Below are positions 13,140 to 26,000 of a stretch of DNA of 64,000 nucleotides, piece after piece (position 1 is the first letter of the stretch; every line of letters begins with the position of its first letter). Source of the stretch: Dillenia suffruticosa (lineage: Eukaryota; Streptophyta; Magnoliopsida; Dilleniales; Dilleniaceae). Position numbers and translations under genes: made by a program. The notes below the pieces were generated by a model. That model did not search any database and was not told the origin of the DNA. It was given only the letters and a program-made list of their open reading frames with translations. The DNA lies in the NCBI GenBank assembly GCA_033439265.1, contig JAVTVX010000012.1:32614261-32678260 (forward strand). The letters are read 5' to 3'.

Positions 13140-15709
13140 ATGCTTCCACTTATCCTAATCCTGTTCATGCTCAATTCCTCCGCTTGCGCTGAAAATTTGC
13201 TTCTCTACACATTATGCAATGCTTCAGAAACAGCAACCAACTACGCGCGAAATAGCAAATTCGAGCACAATCTCAAAAGCGTTCTTCAATTGTTATCCAC
13301 CAATACTTCTATCTCAGGAGGGTTCTTCAACACTTCTGTGGGAAATAGCCCTGATGAAGTCTACGGTCTTGCTCTTTGTAGGGGAGATGTCAACCAAGAT
13401 GTTTGTCAAAGCTGTGTGCAGGTTGCAGAACAGCAAATATTGAAGGAATGCTTGAGCAATGATGCGATTATATGGTATGAGTATTGCCAAATTCAGTACT
13501 CTTACAGGATGTTCTTTTCTTCTGCGGTATATACAGGGAAGTATCCAGATTGGTGGAATAATCAACGGAAAAATGTAACAGACCCCCTTCAATTTAACCA
13601 AGTTCTAGTGAGCCTAATAGACAGGCTTTCTCAGGAAGCTGCTTTCAATCCTAAAATGTTTTCAACGGGGAAGGAAAGAGTTTCAGGAAATGTCACAATA
13701 TATGGTCTTGTGCAGTGTACTTTGGATGTATTGCCAGCCGACTGCAAAGGGTGCTTGGATTTTGCCTTGGGAGATCTCAAAGCATGCTGTAATTCTCGCG
13801 ATGGTGGCACTGTCCTTAGTAGGAATTGTAATGTGAGATTTGGCGTGCAACAATTTTATAACTCATCATCAAGTTCACCAAGTGGTACTATTTTTCTAAC
13901 CTTGCTCCATCATTTAAAAGAGATTGAGATGATCCTTTTTTCTCAGAATCTATTGCCTTCTATCAATGTACTTTACTTTTTTTCTCCATCTCTAGAATAC
14001 TAGCATCGCTAGAGCTGTTTCCATGAAGTGCAAGAATAGTTCAGAATAGCCAATGCATTTTTTTTCTTTTTGTTTTTAATTTCATTAAGTGGATCAAAAT
14101 CAGGGAAAAAATGGAAGAGTTGGAAGATTTTGATTGTTGCCTGTGTAGCCACATTCCTCATACTCACCGCAGCCTTCTTAGCAGTATCCCTGCACTGGAA
14201 AAACTGTACAAAAGAAGGTAAAGTCTGTCCTGATAACTAAATATTCCAAATTTACATGTACTAAGTTTAATAAAACTTCTCATGTACTTGCAGATGAGAC
14301 ATTGAGCCAAAATGCACCATTAGATGATTCGACAGTCCCTATTGGAATCACTTTGACACAACAAAGTGATGTTCTAGACACCCAAGAAATACCATTCATG
14401 GATTTGGCTTCAATCAAGGCAGCTACGGATAACTTTTCAGACTCTAAAAAACTAGGAAAAGGTGGCTTTGGCACTGTCTATAAGGTAATACCAAGTTTAC
14501 TAGTTCAAACATGGTTTATAGTACTTGTTCTCTTCTTAGCCAATGAGTTTGATTGTATTTGGAAAATTTCACCAGGGCGTGTTACTGGATGGGAGGGAAA
14601 TAGCAGTTAAAAGGCTGTCAAGGAAGTCTTGGCAAGGTCTTGAGGAATTCAAAAATGAAATAATCTTGATTGCAAAACTCCAACACAGGAATCTTGTGAG
14701 ACTCTTGGGGTGTGGATTAGATGGAGGAGAAAAGCTTCTTATATATGAGTATATACCTAACAAAAGCCTAGATGGCTATATATTTGGTATGTTACTTGAG
14801 CCATTGCATTCGTCAGTTTGATTGAAAGTTTTCAATGTTCAAATGTACCTAATCACTTGAATTTCAGATTCAGAAAAGCGGTCCAAACTTAACTGGGAAG
14901 CACGGCGTGACATTATTGAAGGCATTGCCCGAGGACTACTTTACCTTCATGAAGACTCTCGGCTCAAAATCATTCACCGAGATCTGAAACCAAACAATGT
15001 GTTATTGGATATTGATATGGTGGCTAAGATATCAGATTTTGGCATGGCTAGAATCTTTTCTGAGAATCAAAACATAGCCAGCACTAGAAGAATTGTAGGA
15101 ACATAGTAAGTCTTCGGTTCTGCATTTTCTCTTTACATTTATACATTCATGTAAACTAAGATTTTGGTGTATACGCCTAGAACAGTGGATACATGGCACC
15201 AGAATATGCAATGGAGGGATTATTTTCAGTGAAATCAGACGTTTTCAGTTTTGGAGTAATCTTACTAGAGATCATTAGCGGGAAAAAGAACAGCGAGTTT
15301 CACAAAATAGAATGTGCTCAGACACTACTTTCCCATGTAAGCATTCCTATTGACTCGACCAGTGAGAAAATTTTCTTATAAATCTTAACTCGAGGGAGTG
15401 TGAATTGGGCAGGCATGGAGACTATGGAATGAAGAAAAAGAATTGGAACTGATAGATCCACTGCTGCCAGAATCATGCCCGGCTGATGAAGTTCAGAAAT
15501 GTATACAAATTGGGCTGCTGTGTGTTCAAGAGGATCCAGCCGATAGGCCTAAAATGTCCTCTGTAATGGCATTGTTGGGGAGTAGTGGATCATCAGTGCT
15601 TCCTACACCAAAACAGCCACCATTTTCAGTAGGTAGAGTTGTTCAGTTTGATGGGTTTTCTACCACAGTTGCATCCATAAATGAGTTCACAACATCTCCT
15701 CTCAACTAG
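13140..15709 (+). CDS. Cysteine-rich receptor-like protein kinase (CRK), intact, 7 exons
   Basis: Close paralogue of the CRK at 1943. Exons: 13140-13884, 14104-14217, 14294-14484, 14576-14786, 14868-15105, 15186-15336, 15413-15709; 1947 nt, 648 aa. The ATG at 13140 opens a typical signal peptide ([17 protein letters not shown]); the open frame extends upstream only to a non-ATG codon. Both DUF26 domains are complete ([26 protein letters not shown]). Exon 2 encodes the membrane span. Kinase landmarks: P-loop [10 protein letters not shown] (341-350), Lys362, HRDLKPNN with Asp459, DFG with Asp477, GYMAPEYA. All catalytic residues are present. The family acts in pathogen, redox and stress signalling at the plasma membrane; the specific role is not readable from sequence. 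It is in tandem with the first CRK and the remnant between them. Confidence 0.94.
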
Positions 15710-15719
15710 GTAGTAGCAT

Positions 15720-16736
15720 CTCAAGGCCTTGACCGACGTTGAAGTGACTGTACATACTATGTATTTGAAAGGAGATCATTGAAAACGAAAAGAAATTTAC
15801 AGGAACGAATGGAGTACGGTTAAATTATGAGGGTTTTTTTTACATTTATAAAATTTTCCGTATTTTCACACATTTTCCCTCTTTCTCAGAAAGAAAAAGA
15901 AAGAGCAAAGAGAAAATTGTTTAAAAAGGAGAAAAATATAAGGGTTTTTTTTTTTAATTATATTTTATATTATTTGTTGCCTCACCCTTCATTGTACCAC
16001 CAGCTTAAGTAACAAGGGGATAAATATTATCCCAACTTAAATTTTCAACCCTTTTTTCCCTATCTATCACACCTTAACTTGGTTTTAAGAGATTTTTTTT
16101 TTTTAAAATTCTTAAAAAGATTGAATATTTAAAAATGAAGAATGAGAGATTTTTCTTGGAAAAAAATTGTTCTAGCATAGCATAACCCTAATTATATTAT
16201 ATTATTTATTATTATTGCTATTATATATATTAAAGATAAAAGGGAAGGAAGTAAAGATAATTTTAGTAAGGGTGTTTAGTGTTGATTTATGGATGTTAAT
16301 TAATTTAATTCATGCCTATAGAAATTAATTATAAGCCACATTTATAGTTCATAATATATTAGAAAATTTTATTTTTTATTGAGTTTCACATAGAAAAATA
16401 TAAAAATTTTAAAATAGACAAAGATGATAAAAGGATGGATGTTAATTGTTATAAATAACATAATCAGTATTTAAATTCGTTATATCATTTTAAATAACTA
16501 TTGAATCAAATTTATTGCAGAACCCTATAATTAAAATATTTTAATAAAAAATTGTGTTATTGTGGTGATTGATATAATCCCTTTCTCTATAATAATATTT
16601 TTTATTTTAAATTATTTTGTAGGCTCCAAGCATCTTTTAAAAAATAAAACCATTTATGTTGATTGATTTGTATTTAGATGTTTAGCCCAAAAAAAAAAAA
16701 AAAATATCGATCAGGACATTTGAATTTCAACCATAT
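15720..16736. other. Intergenic between second CRK and PRP38-like gene
   Basis: About 1 kb, very AT-rich, with poly-A and poly-T runs. No gene or recognisable element seen. It should hold the 3' UTR of the CRK and the promoter of the downstream gene. Confidence 0.5.
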
Positions 16737-16885
16737 ATGCCCGGCTTGACCCATAAAAGCAAAACGAGTCGGGCGTGGGAGCAAGAGAGGAGGAGAGACC
16801 TTAAAAGTGTTCCGGGTTTGAACACGACCTCGGATCTTCATTTTTCATCTCTCTTCTCCCTCTTTCGTGAAATTAGGGTTTCAAA

Positions 16886-16923
<38 letters not shown>

Positions 16924-17030
16924 CGTTGAATCTCAACTGCATCGTCATCTTCGTTCATCGCCACCGTCTCCACCGCCGTTTCTGCAGTTCCGTCCCTTCT
17001 CTTCTTCGCCGACGGGTTTTCCTCTCCTCA
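16737..17030 (+). promoter_or_regulatory. Probable promoter and 5' leader exon of the PRP38-like gene
   Basis: GC content rises sharply compared with the AT-rich flanks. The segment contains AATTAGGGTTTC, a plant 5' leader-type motif, a CT microsatellite at 16889-16921, and ends at a strong splice donor (CTCA followed by GTAAGT, donor at 17031). The coding ATG is 1 kb further on, so a non-coding first exon with a leader intron is inferred. If the leader acceptor is the TTTGCTGCAG ending at 17983, the transcript would carry a nine-codon upstream ORF (17986-18015). The transcription start was not located. Confidence 0.6.
16889..16921. repeat. (CT)n microsatellite in leader exon
   Basis: About 16 CT repeats in the inferred 5' leader of the PRP38-like gene. 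Confidence 0.85.
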
Positions 17031-18072
17031 GTAAGTAGTTATTCCCCATCATTCAATTGACCTATTTGTAAATTTTTTGAATCTTGGGTTATCTTTTTTA
17101 TGTTGTTCTCTTTTAGCTGCCGTGTGAATTTTGGTTCTGGTTTTGTAGAATTCTTAGGTGGGTTGTGTTCTATTGATCCAAGGGAGTATCATCCTTTGAT
17201 TTTGCGTTGAAATTTACTACTTAGGTTAAAGCTAATCCGAGGAATACTCAATTGGAATGTCAATTAATGCAAAATTTTTGGCTGAAATTCAGCCATTATT
17301 ATTTGTGATCATTACGAAGAAATGGGTTGCCTTAGATTATGTTCTGGTATTTGAATCTTCTTCTACTTCCTTGGTGTTTCTTGTGATCCATTTTTTTTAA
17401 TTGTGTTACTGGTTAATAGAGTTTGATTTGTGTGGTTTTGAGCCAAGAGATTATCATTACCTGTCGGGTGTAGTGGTACATTGCTATTGCGAAATCTCTG
17501 GAAAAGTTGGTGCAGATTGAGCTTTGCTTTGGCTTTTCCAAGAAATAGGAAAAGCCTAAGCTTAATCTTCACATATTGGACCTTCAAGAATTGGAAAATC
17601 TGGGTAATGATATGTCTTTATTATCTGTCTATATTATTAAGCAAATCCTCCCTTTCGGTGAATCTAGGTTTTGAAGTTCAGGCACATTATTAGAAAGACA
17701 AAATTACCCCGTATCCCCTCCTATTGCTCTGTCTAAAAATGACTCTCTTATGATTTTATCAGATGTTTGTGCACATGTAGTGCATGGGGGTAAACTCTAG
17801 CCCATGATACTTACAATCATAGTACGTAATGGAATGTTCTAGATTCTTTTCTGCAATTTGAATTTTCTTCTGCACTAGGGGCGATTTGTTGGTGTCACTA
17901 GTGGCGTAGTTTCATTTTCTGGTTTGTTTTACTAATAAAAGAATAGTTGAAGCGAATATCGATGTGCTCATGCTTTGCTGCAGAAATGAGGGTAGAAGTT
18001 TTATTATTTTTCTGAACATTGTTCACATTCAATCCTGAGAAGGCAAAGCTTGTGAGCATTTGAATATTAATA

Positions 18073-21000
18073 ATGGAGATACAGACTTCCGGAAAACCCA
18101 TTGATTCTTTGTTAGAAAAGGTTCTCTGTATGAACATTCTATCTTCTGATTATTTCAAAGAGCTTTACAAATTGAAGACTTACCATGAGGTTATTGATGA
18201 GATCTACAATCAAGTTGATCACGTGGAGCCATGGATGACGGGAAATTGTAGGGGTCCTTCAACAGCATTTTGTCTCCTCTACAAGTTTTTCACAATGAAG
18301 CTAACTGTCAAGCAAATGCATGGACTTTTGAAGCATAATGATTCTCCATATATCAGGGCGGTAAGTAGCATTACTCCATGGTTTTTTCTTTTTCTTTTTT
18401 CTTTTTCCATTAATACATTGCTTGTAAATAACACATGGCTTCACTGCAGCAGGATACTTTTGCAGGGATTACTTACCTGTCCGTTTTTGCACTCATATGT
18501 TTCACTTTTTAGTTCCCTTTCTTGCTTGCTAAAAATGTATTCTTCTTTGTCTAGTAAGATAAACTTACACTCCTACTGGGATATATGCTACATAATGTGT
18601 AAACTAACACTCCTACTGCGATATATACTACATAATATGTCCTTTTTAGGAATCCACTTTGTTGCGGTAAATATTGAATGGTCACATTCTTTTCTCTCTG
18701 TGTGTGTCTAATATTCTTTCTCTGCAGTGCTTAATTTGTTGAAATTATGTGGTGGAAACAATGAAGCATGGTCATTTCAAATTGGATGACATTCACCTAT
18801 GGTATGTTCAGTGTGTTCTGTGTGCTTTGAAATCAAGGGTGAACTGCATTATATTAAAAGAGGAAGTTACAAACTGCCTCAAAAACCTCACAAATCTGAG
18901 GTGGAAAAGAGAAGGGCAAACAAGGCCTGCAACTAAACGAGCATGAGCAAAGCTGTTTGTTTGCTTGAAATGGTGTTAAACTTCCATTCCTCTAGTACTC
19001 CCAGAGAACTCCTGGCTGCATCACTGGCCCAGTTAGGTGATATGTTCCAATCTGCCAAAAAGCCAGCCACATTTCTAGAATCATACAACTGCAGCTTATT
19101 AAAACCTCATTTTGACGCCAGTAGAACAGCTTGTAAGGCAGCTGCAGCTTTCCCTGATGCCACTGACCTGAAAAGACCGTGAGATCTATTAGATCTGAGT
19201 GCTTCTCCTTTGTTTTTCCCAAAAACCTCGGCAATGGAAGAAACAGGCTGCCTGAAAGCCACATTGAGGGTACATTGAATGATTTCCTTCGGGAGGGGGT
19301 GTCTCCACAAGTTAGCAGAGAAGTTGAACTTCACTAAGGTGTCCATGGCTGTAGTATTGTAGAACTTAGAGCTGGACCTAAGAATGGAATGCAGGATTCT
19401 GATTGAATCACAGAAAAACTATGGAAAAAAGAGAAAATATGAGTGCTTGGATACAATAAATATCTTGTAATGTCCTGCATGCTATATGATTTATATTTTA
19501 GGGTTTGAGGAAGACTCTTATGTTTCCTGGGTGTATAGAAGGGGTTAAAGATTTCGAGAGCTTCTCCACTACTTTTGCTGGTTATAGTGGATTTTTGTTT
19601 CTTACTTGTGGATATAGGCTTAAAATAATGAAGCATCATAATCCAAAAACCTATAGTACTTAAGGGAGGCTTCTTGGTCACCTACAAAATTCTCATATTC
19701 TTCTCTCTCCACACCATCCGGAAAACATTTAGGGGGATCGTGAAATAATCTTCACTGTGCAATAACTTATGCCCTTTCATACCCACAACAGACTATATGC
19801 ATATTTGGAGGCCACCCATTGCATTGAAGCATAGAAAACACAAGCATCCAAAGGACACTCATCAAAGAAAAATGATGTGTGCTCTACAGTCTCTATCTCT
19901 TTTGCACAGAGCATCTGTTAACTAAAGTAACCCTTTCCTTTTGGAGATTTTCCAAGTCAAGATTCTACTCCAAGCTGCCTTGTACCCTAAGAAAGCCACC
20001 TTTAAGGGGACCAAACTCCTCCACGAAGCTTTCCACAGGAACAAAGAAATCATATTAACATCACCCTTATCGTGGATGGGTTTATAGAACCTCTAACTTC
20101 AAATAGCTCATGTTTCTTCACCTTCACATGATCTCGTCTTCCCTCCATTACAGGATACAAACCACCTTCATTAAAAGAAAAATAATTTGAGATTGCCTCC
20201 TACATCTAATTATTAGCCTGAGTCAAATCAATATTCCACTGTTTGACCTCCCTGCTAAAATCACAGATCAGCTAGCATCTGCTTCATTGTCTCTTGCGAG
20301 AGGGAAAAAAAAGTGTCCAAGAGAAGATTCTTAAGAGTGATAGGGCCTCACCACATTACTCCAAAAAGGAATCCTTCTTCTATATCCTACCCAAAAGCAG
20401 CACCACCTGAGCCTCTCCCCAGCATTTCTTAATTTTCTTCCAAATGTTAACCTTGTAGGTTCCTGACATCTTTTGCCATCTGTCCTCTATGCTCCAGATC
20501 ATTGCCTTCCACTATGAAACTCCATATCCACTTCCCAAAGAGAGCATTATTAGACTCTACTTATGACTTGATCCCAAAGTCCCCCAGGAATAAAAGTTTT
20601 TCACCTCATTTCATCTAACCATGGCATATTTTTTCTATCCTCTAAAACACCCCACGACAACCTTTGGATCCTTTGCAGCTTCTTAGTGACCGTGGAAGTA
20701 ATTTGGAAAACAGATATGAAGTACACCAGAAGGTCTGATGTGATTTTATCAATGCCAGCCTCCATCCTTTTGATAGGTAATTCCTTTTTTACCCTGCAAG
20801 CTTCCTCTTAAATCTTTCAACCATTCCATTGCATATAGCCTTGTCGTTGTGCTTTGCCCTAGGTAAACTGAAATCCAAGCAGGAGGAAAAGTGAACTTGC
20901 AATCCTGCAACCTAAAATGTTAACCAAAGTCTTATATTTGGATTGTCAAACTAATGCCAAACCTGAAATTGTTTCAAAACACAAGAGAGGGCTTTTATGG

Positions 21001-24000
21001 AAAGAATTGGCTTCACACTGTCACCATAAAAATAAATGTATCCTGCACAATTATTAAGCGAGAAGCCTTGACCATGTTATTTCTTTTACCTTCTTGGAAA
21101 CCCTTCAGTGAACCCAAATTTGCTGCACTAGAGATGATGCTACTTAGCACGTCTATCACTCAAATGAAAAGGAAAGGCGATAAGGGATCATGTTGCTTAA
21201 GACTCTTGATGGCTGTAGGTGTTCCATTTATCAAAGCTGAAAAAAGGGGGCTTGAGATACATTTCTTAATCCATTTCACCTAGTCCCCCCTCCCCAAAAA
21301 AGGGAAATGCTGTTCTCTATAAGACATACAATAGAAACACCCAAGAGACGTGATTATGCTCTTTCATTATATTCAGCTTACGTATCGCCCTTCTACTGCC
21401 CACCCTCAAATGTACGTGCACCCCATGGTTTGCAATCAAAGCAACATCTAGGATTCCCTTCACTCCATGAAAGCATGCCAAAAACCTGTCAACTACCTTT
21501 TGGATTGTTGTTTTCTACCTTCTGGCCAACACCTCTGAACCATACATACTCATGGAACCTATGGGGAAAGAGACTTTTATTTTAGTGACTCTTGCTTTCG
21601 TTGGGATTGACACAAGTAAGGTTCAGTTATAGTTCTTACTCTCCAGAAGCATAAATAGATCATTACATCATACAAGCAACATGTGCATGTTTTCACCATT
21701 TTTCTTTCTTTGTCTTTTGTTTTTGTTTTTGTTTTTGTTTTGTTTTTTGTTTTTTGTTTTTTTTTCCCTAGTGCATTTAGATTTTATTTTCATGTGTGCT
21801 GTTCTTTCAGGTTCGAAATTACTTCGAGTTATGATTTTTTCCTGGTGGATGGTTCTGCATATTTATCAATGTGGGACTATTTGTCATCTTATGCTGAGGT
21901 CATATTATTTACAGCATTTGACATTTCTAATTGTTCTACAGATCGGATTTCTCTATTTGAGATATGCTGCAGACCCAAAAACTTTATGGGGTTGGTTTGA
22001 ACCTTATGTCAAAGATGATGAGGTAATCTTCATGGATGTTTGCAATAGCTCATTTAATTTGCATATTTTAATAGCCTTATAACCATAGGGTGAAATATGT
22101 GACCTCTTTCACCGGGTTCTTTTTTGCTTTTTACTTGGGAAGGGGGAGGAGCAATTGAATTGCCATTTGTCCACAGGTTGCACGCATGTAGGATATCACC
22201 ACAGATGGATGAAGCTTGATTTGAAACTATAAGTATGACAAAATCAGTGTTCGAAAATGCCTGCCTTGAATGGATCCTTCATATATGAACTCCTCATATA
22301 TAATCTTAGAGACTTGTTTTTCTTACTCTCATATAGGGCTTAACAAGTTTCGTTCTACCCAAACAATCTCTTTGGCAACTCCACAACCTTTTCCTCTGTA
22401 ATGCCAAGACCCTTGTCCTCATTACACGTAGTGGCTGTGTTTATTAGCTGGCTTGAAAATATAATGCTCTTGGAAGTCAGATATTCCCATTTGCTGGTGT
22501 AGTCAAACCGATTATGCATATTCAGAGCTTTGTGAGAAATGAGTGTTTACAACCTTTTTGCAACCAGAAAGTGCTATATCACCTAAAATCTCTCTTCCCC
22601 TCTTTCGTTACCTTCACCTTTGTTATCCTGAGGGAACTTGGAAAAACTTTCCTATCGGTTCTTTGCTACCACTGCCCCATCTAACTCGATCAACTAGCCA
22701 CAATTTTCAAAAAAAAAATAATTTGAAGACCTGTTTTTAGTTCCTTGCACAGAGAAGAATAATTGATGTGCTGGTGAGAAGAAAATCTTTCCATTTTCTG
22801 ATAGTCATTGCCCCATAAGAATGCCGAATTGAATTGCAAATAATTCCAAGCACAAAAACAATTTTAGAAAAAGGTGGTTTTGAAACCTCACCCTCATGAT
22901 GTCCCATAGGTAGACCTTATTGGAGAGTGCTTCACTAGGCCTTGTCTGTAGGAAATCATTTGTCTATCCATATTGGACTGCTGAGGTTGAGATGTAAAGC
23001 CTTATCGTTATATGGAATTCAAATTTCTATATGAGCGTGGCCAAAAGAAGAGTTGGATGATGAAGCCATCCTGGAAAACATCCCAGAATCATAGGATCTA
23101 GATCCTACGATCCAAACTAAATGCTGAGATGTTGGACAGTTATATGGAAGGTAGCAGGAAGTATTAATGTTCCTTTTTGGAAGCGAAATTGATTTTATTT
23201 CTGTCTTGTTTGCACATGAAATGGTAGACTTAAACTTGGGGGAGGGAGTTGGGGCATGATTTGCAAATTAGATATGAAAAAAGGCCCACAATCAACTTTA
23301 TTGGACTTCTTGGCCCAGTATATGTTTATCTGGGAGGTATCCTATGGACCATCATTTTGGGACCTTGTGATGTTGAGATTTGTAAGCTGTAAGATGCTTT
23401 TTTGGGGGGTTTGGAGGGGGGGGGGTCATGTTTTGTGTGTCTTCTACATTTCTTTTGTTCTTTAAATCAAAGTGGATATTAAAAACTGGGTTTCGGTTTT
23501 AGGGAAATGTTTAGATTGGTGAAACTCCTTTAGCTTCACTCTTCCCAAAGCTATCTTTGGGTCTTCTGTATTATTTTCTAGTGCACTCTTTTACCTTAGT
23601 TGTTCAAACCACAAAATAGCCTCCTTTTTTGCAGGCTAAGAATGCTATCTATTCTTGGAGCATGATGCACTAGGAAGACCTTTGAAGTTTATTCTTCCTG
23701 AATTATTGTGAAAAATTGGGTGCTAAAATTTGTCATGGTACTAAATGTTTATCTTGAAATTGATGTTGTGTAAACAATTTTGGATTATTTGAAATTGATG
23801 TTGTGTAAACAATTTTGGATTATTTTCAGGAATTTTCTCCTGGATCTAATGGTAGAATGACGACAATGGGTGTTTATGTGCGGGACTTGCTTCTTGGACA
23901 GGTTAGTTTTCCCAGTTTAGTTTCTTTCTATTTCATAATTAAGATAATTACAAATTGCATGTCGCCATGTTTAGTGTCCAAGCTCAAAAATACAAATTTT

Positions 24001-24411
24001 CTTTAATATTTAGGTTCCAAGCATGTTTCTGGTCATTTCATTTGATGAATTTTTTACTGAACTGTAGTCTTCAATCAACTTCTCCTGTATATCTTCATTT
24101 TTCTTCGGAACAAAGGTATCAACAGAGAACATTGTTGGGCTCTTTTCTTGTTTGAGATATGACATGGCCTAAATTAAATACCAGTATTAAATTTCTTTTC
24201 TATGAGGGTGAGCCTTAGTGCAACGGTTGAGTTGCTCCTTTGGTGACCTCAAGGTCACGGGTTCGAGGCATGGAAACAGTCTCTTTGCATAAAATGCAAA
24301 GGGAAGACTGCGTACATATACACCCACCCTCCCCCTATCCCGCACTAAGCTGGGGACCACTTTGTGCACCGGGTGAGCCCATTAAATTTCTTGTCTTTTG
24401 TCTTCTTTCTT

Positions 24412-24442
<31 letters not shown>

Positions 24443-25967
24443 CCCTCTCTCTGGGGTTCATTTAAACAATAATAACAACCTGATCCTTGATTCCCAACAA
24501 TTGGGTTCGGTCATTTGAGAGACAAGTATGGAGATGATTAAAAAAATATATACTCCCACTACTCCCGCACTAAGCCGGGGAGCACTTTGTATATGGGATG
24601 AGCCCTTTTATATATAAAATATGTTGATTTAATTTGTGCGGATTCTTTCTTGGGTTCATTTAGACAGTATAAAAGCTTCTTGTATGACATTTTAAACAGG
24701 TTCTGTTTTGTGTTAGTGCTCTATGAGACAAATTTTCTCTCTAATTGATAATGGATCATTTTGCTACAACCACCATAGAAAAGTAGATGTTGCCACCTTA
24801 GTTACAAGTTCAGCAAATTGTAGTAACTAAACCTCATCTCTGGTGGTACATCCTCTGCCAACTTCTGATTTCTTTTACTGAATGCTTCTTTGGTCTCTTT
24901 TCATGATTAAAAGTATGAAAGGAAAGTTTTACCAACTTCCATAGAAATAAAGTGAAAAACATTTATAGCGAGTAGAATATATATATTTATATATTTATAA
25001 TATTTAGTTATTTAGTTCTGCTCTCTATGTTCGAAATACATAATGGTCATTTTGTTGAAACTTTCACAAGCATGGCAATATGTTTCTTCTGAGAAGCAAC
25101 TTAACAAAGTTACTTGTTCACTACTAATCAATTATGGGTAATGGTACCTCTATTTCACAAAGAGGGACTCAACATTTCTGCTGCTGATAATTTTATTTCC
25201 TATAAGGTATCTAAGTCTCTTTTGGGCCGGGGGATTGAGTGAGGGGGTGGTGTTGGACAATTCCTACCTAGAAGCTAGTTCCAGATAAAGGTCACTACCT
25301 TTAGCTTGCTTGAGGATTCAAGCTGTCACAACCTATTATTTTGATAATTGCATCTTTCTTCGAAACTGTTAAGCTGTTTGTGCCTTTTTGAAGGCCTTGG
25401 TATTTGGGGAGTCAGTTTGTTACCCCTTGTGAATTTGCTATTCGTTTTGTTACCATGGTTGTGGTTAATTAATTCGATTATGTACCCTTGCGTTTCAAGA
25501 GAATGTGATGTCTTATTATGCTGTTTGTATTAACATTACATTCAGGGTCGAGGTTTCATGTTCACATGTACTTTTGTTTTTTGTTCCTTACCTTAGAGGA
25601 AAAGTAATGATCCATTTATTTTGTTGCAGTATTATTTTGATACTCTATTTCCTCGCACTCCAGTTACCATAATGCGGCAGATTGTTGCCAATCTTGAAAG
25701 ACTGAAGCTTCCAACTAAACATTCTGGAGTGACTGGTGATGCAAACCGTCATGCGTCTGATGAGACTGCCCGTCGGCCTCCTTCTGTGAAAGCTGCGCTT
25801 TCGGTGTCTTTTGGTCAGCGAGCTCCTCATAGAGCATCAACCAGGGATTCCTCCCCTGTTCGCCGCACCATAACACCATCTCATGATAGAAATGGCAGCG
25901 ATGATTCAAGAAGATCTCCCAGCCATGGTCATAGCAGGAGCCATGATATTTCTGACCGAGACTATTT

Positions 25968-26000
<33 letters not shown>

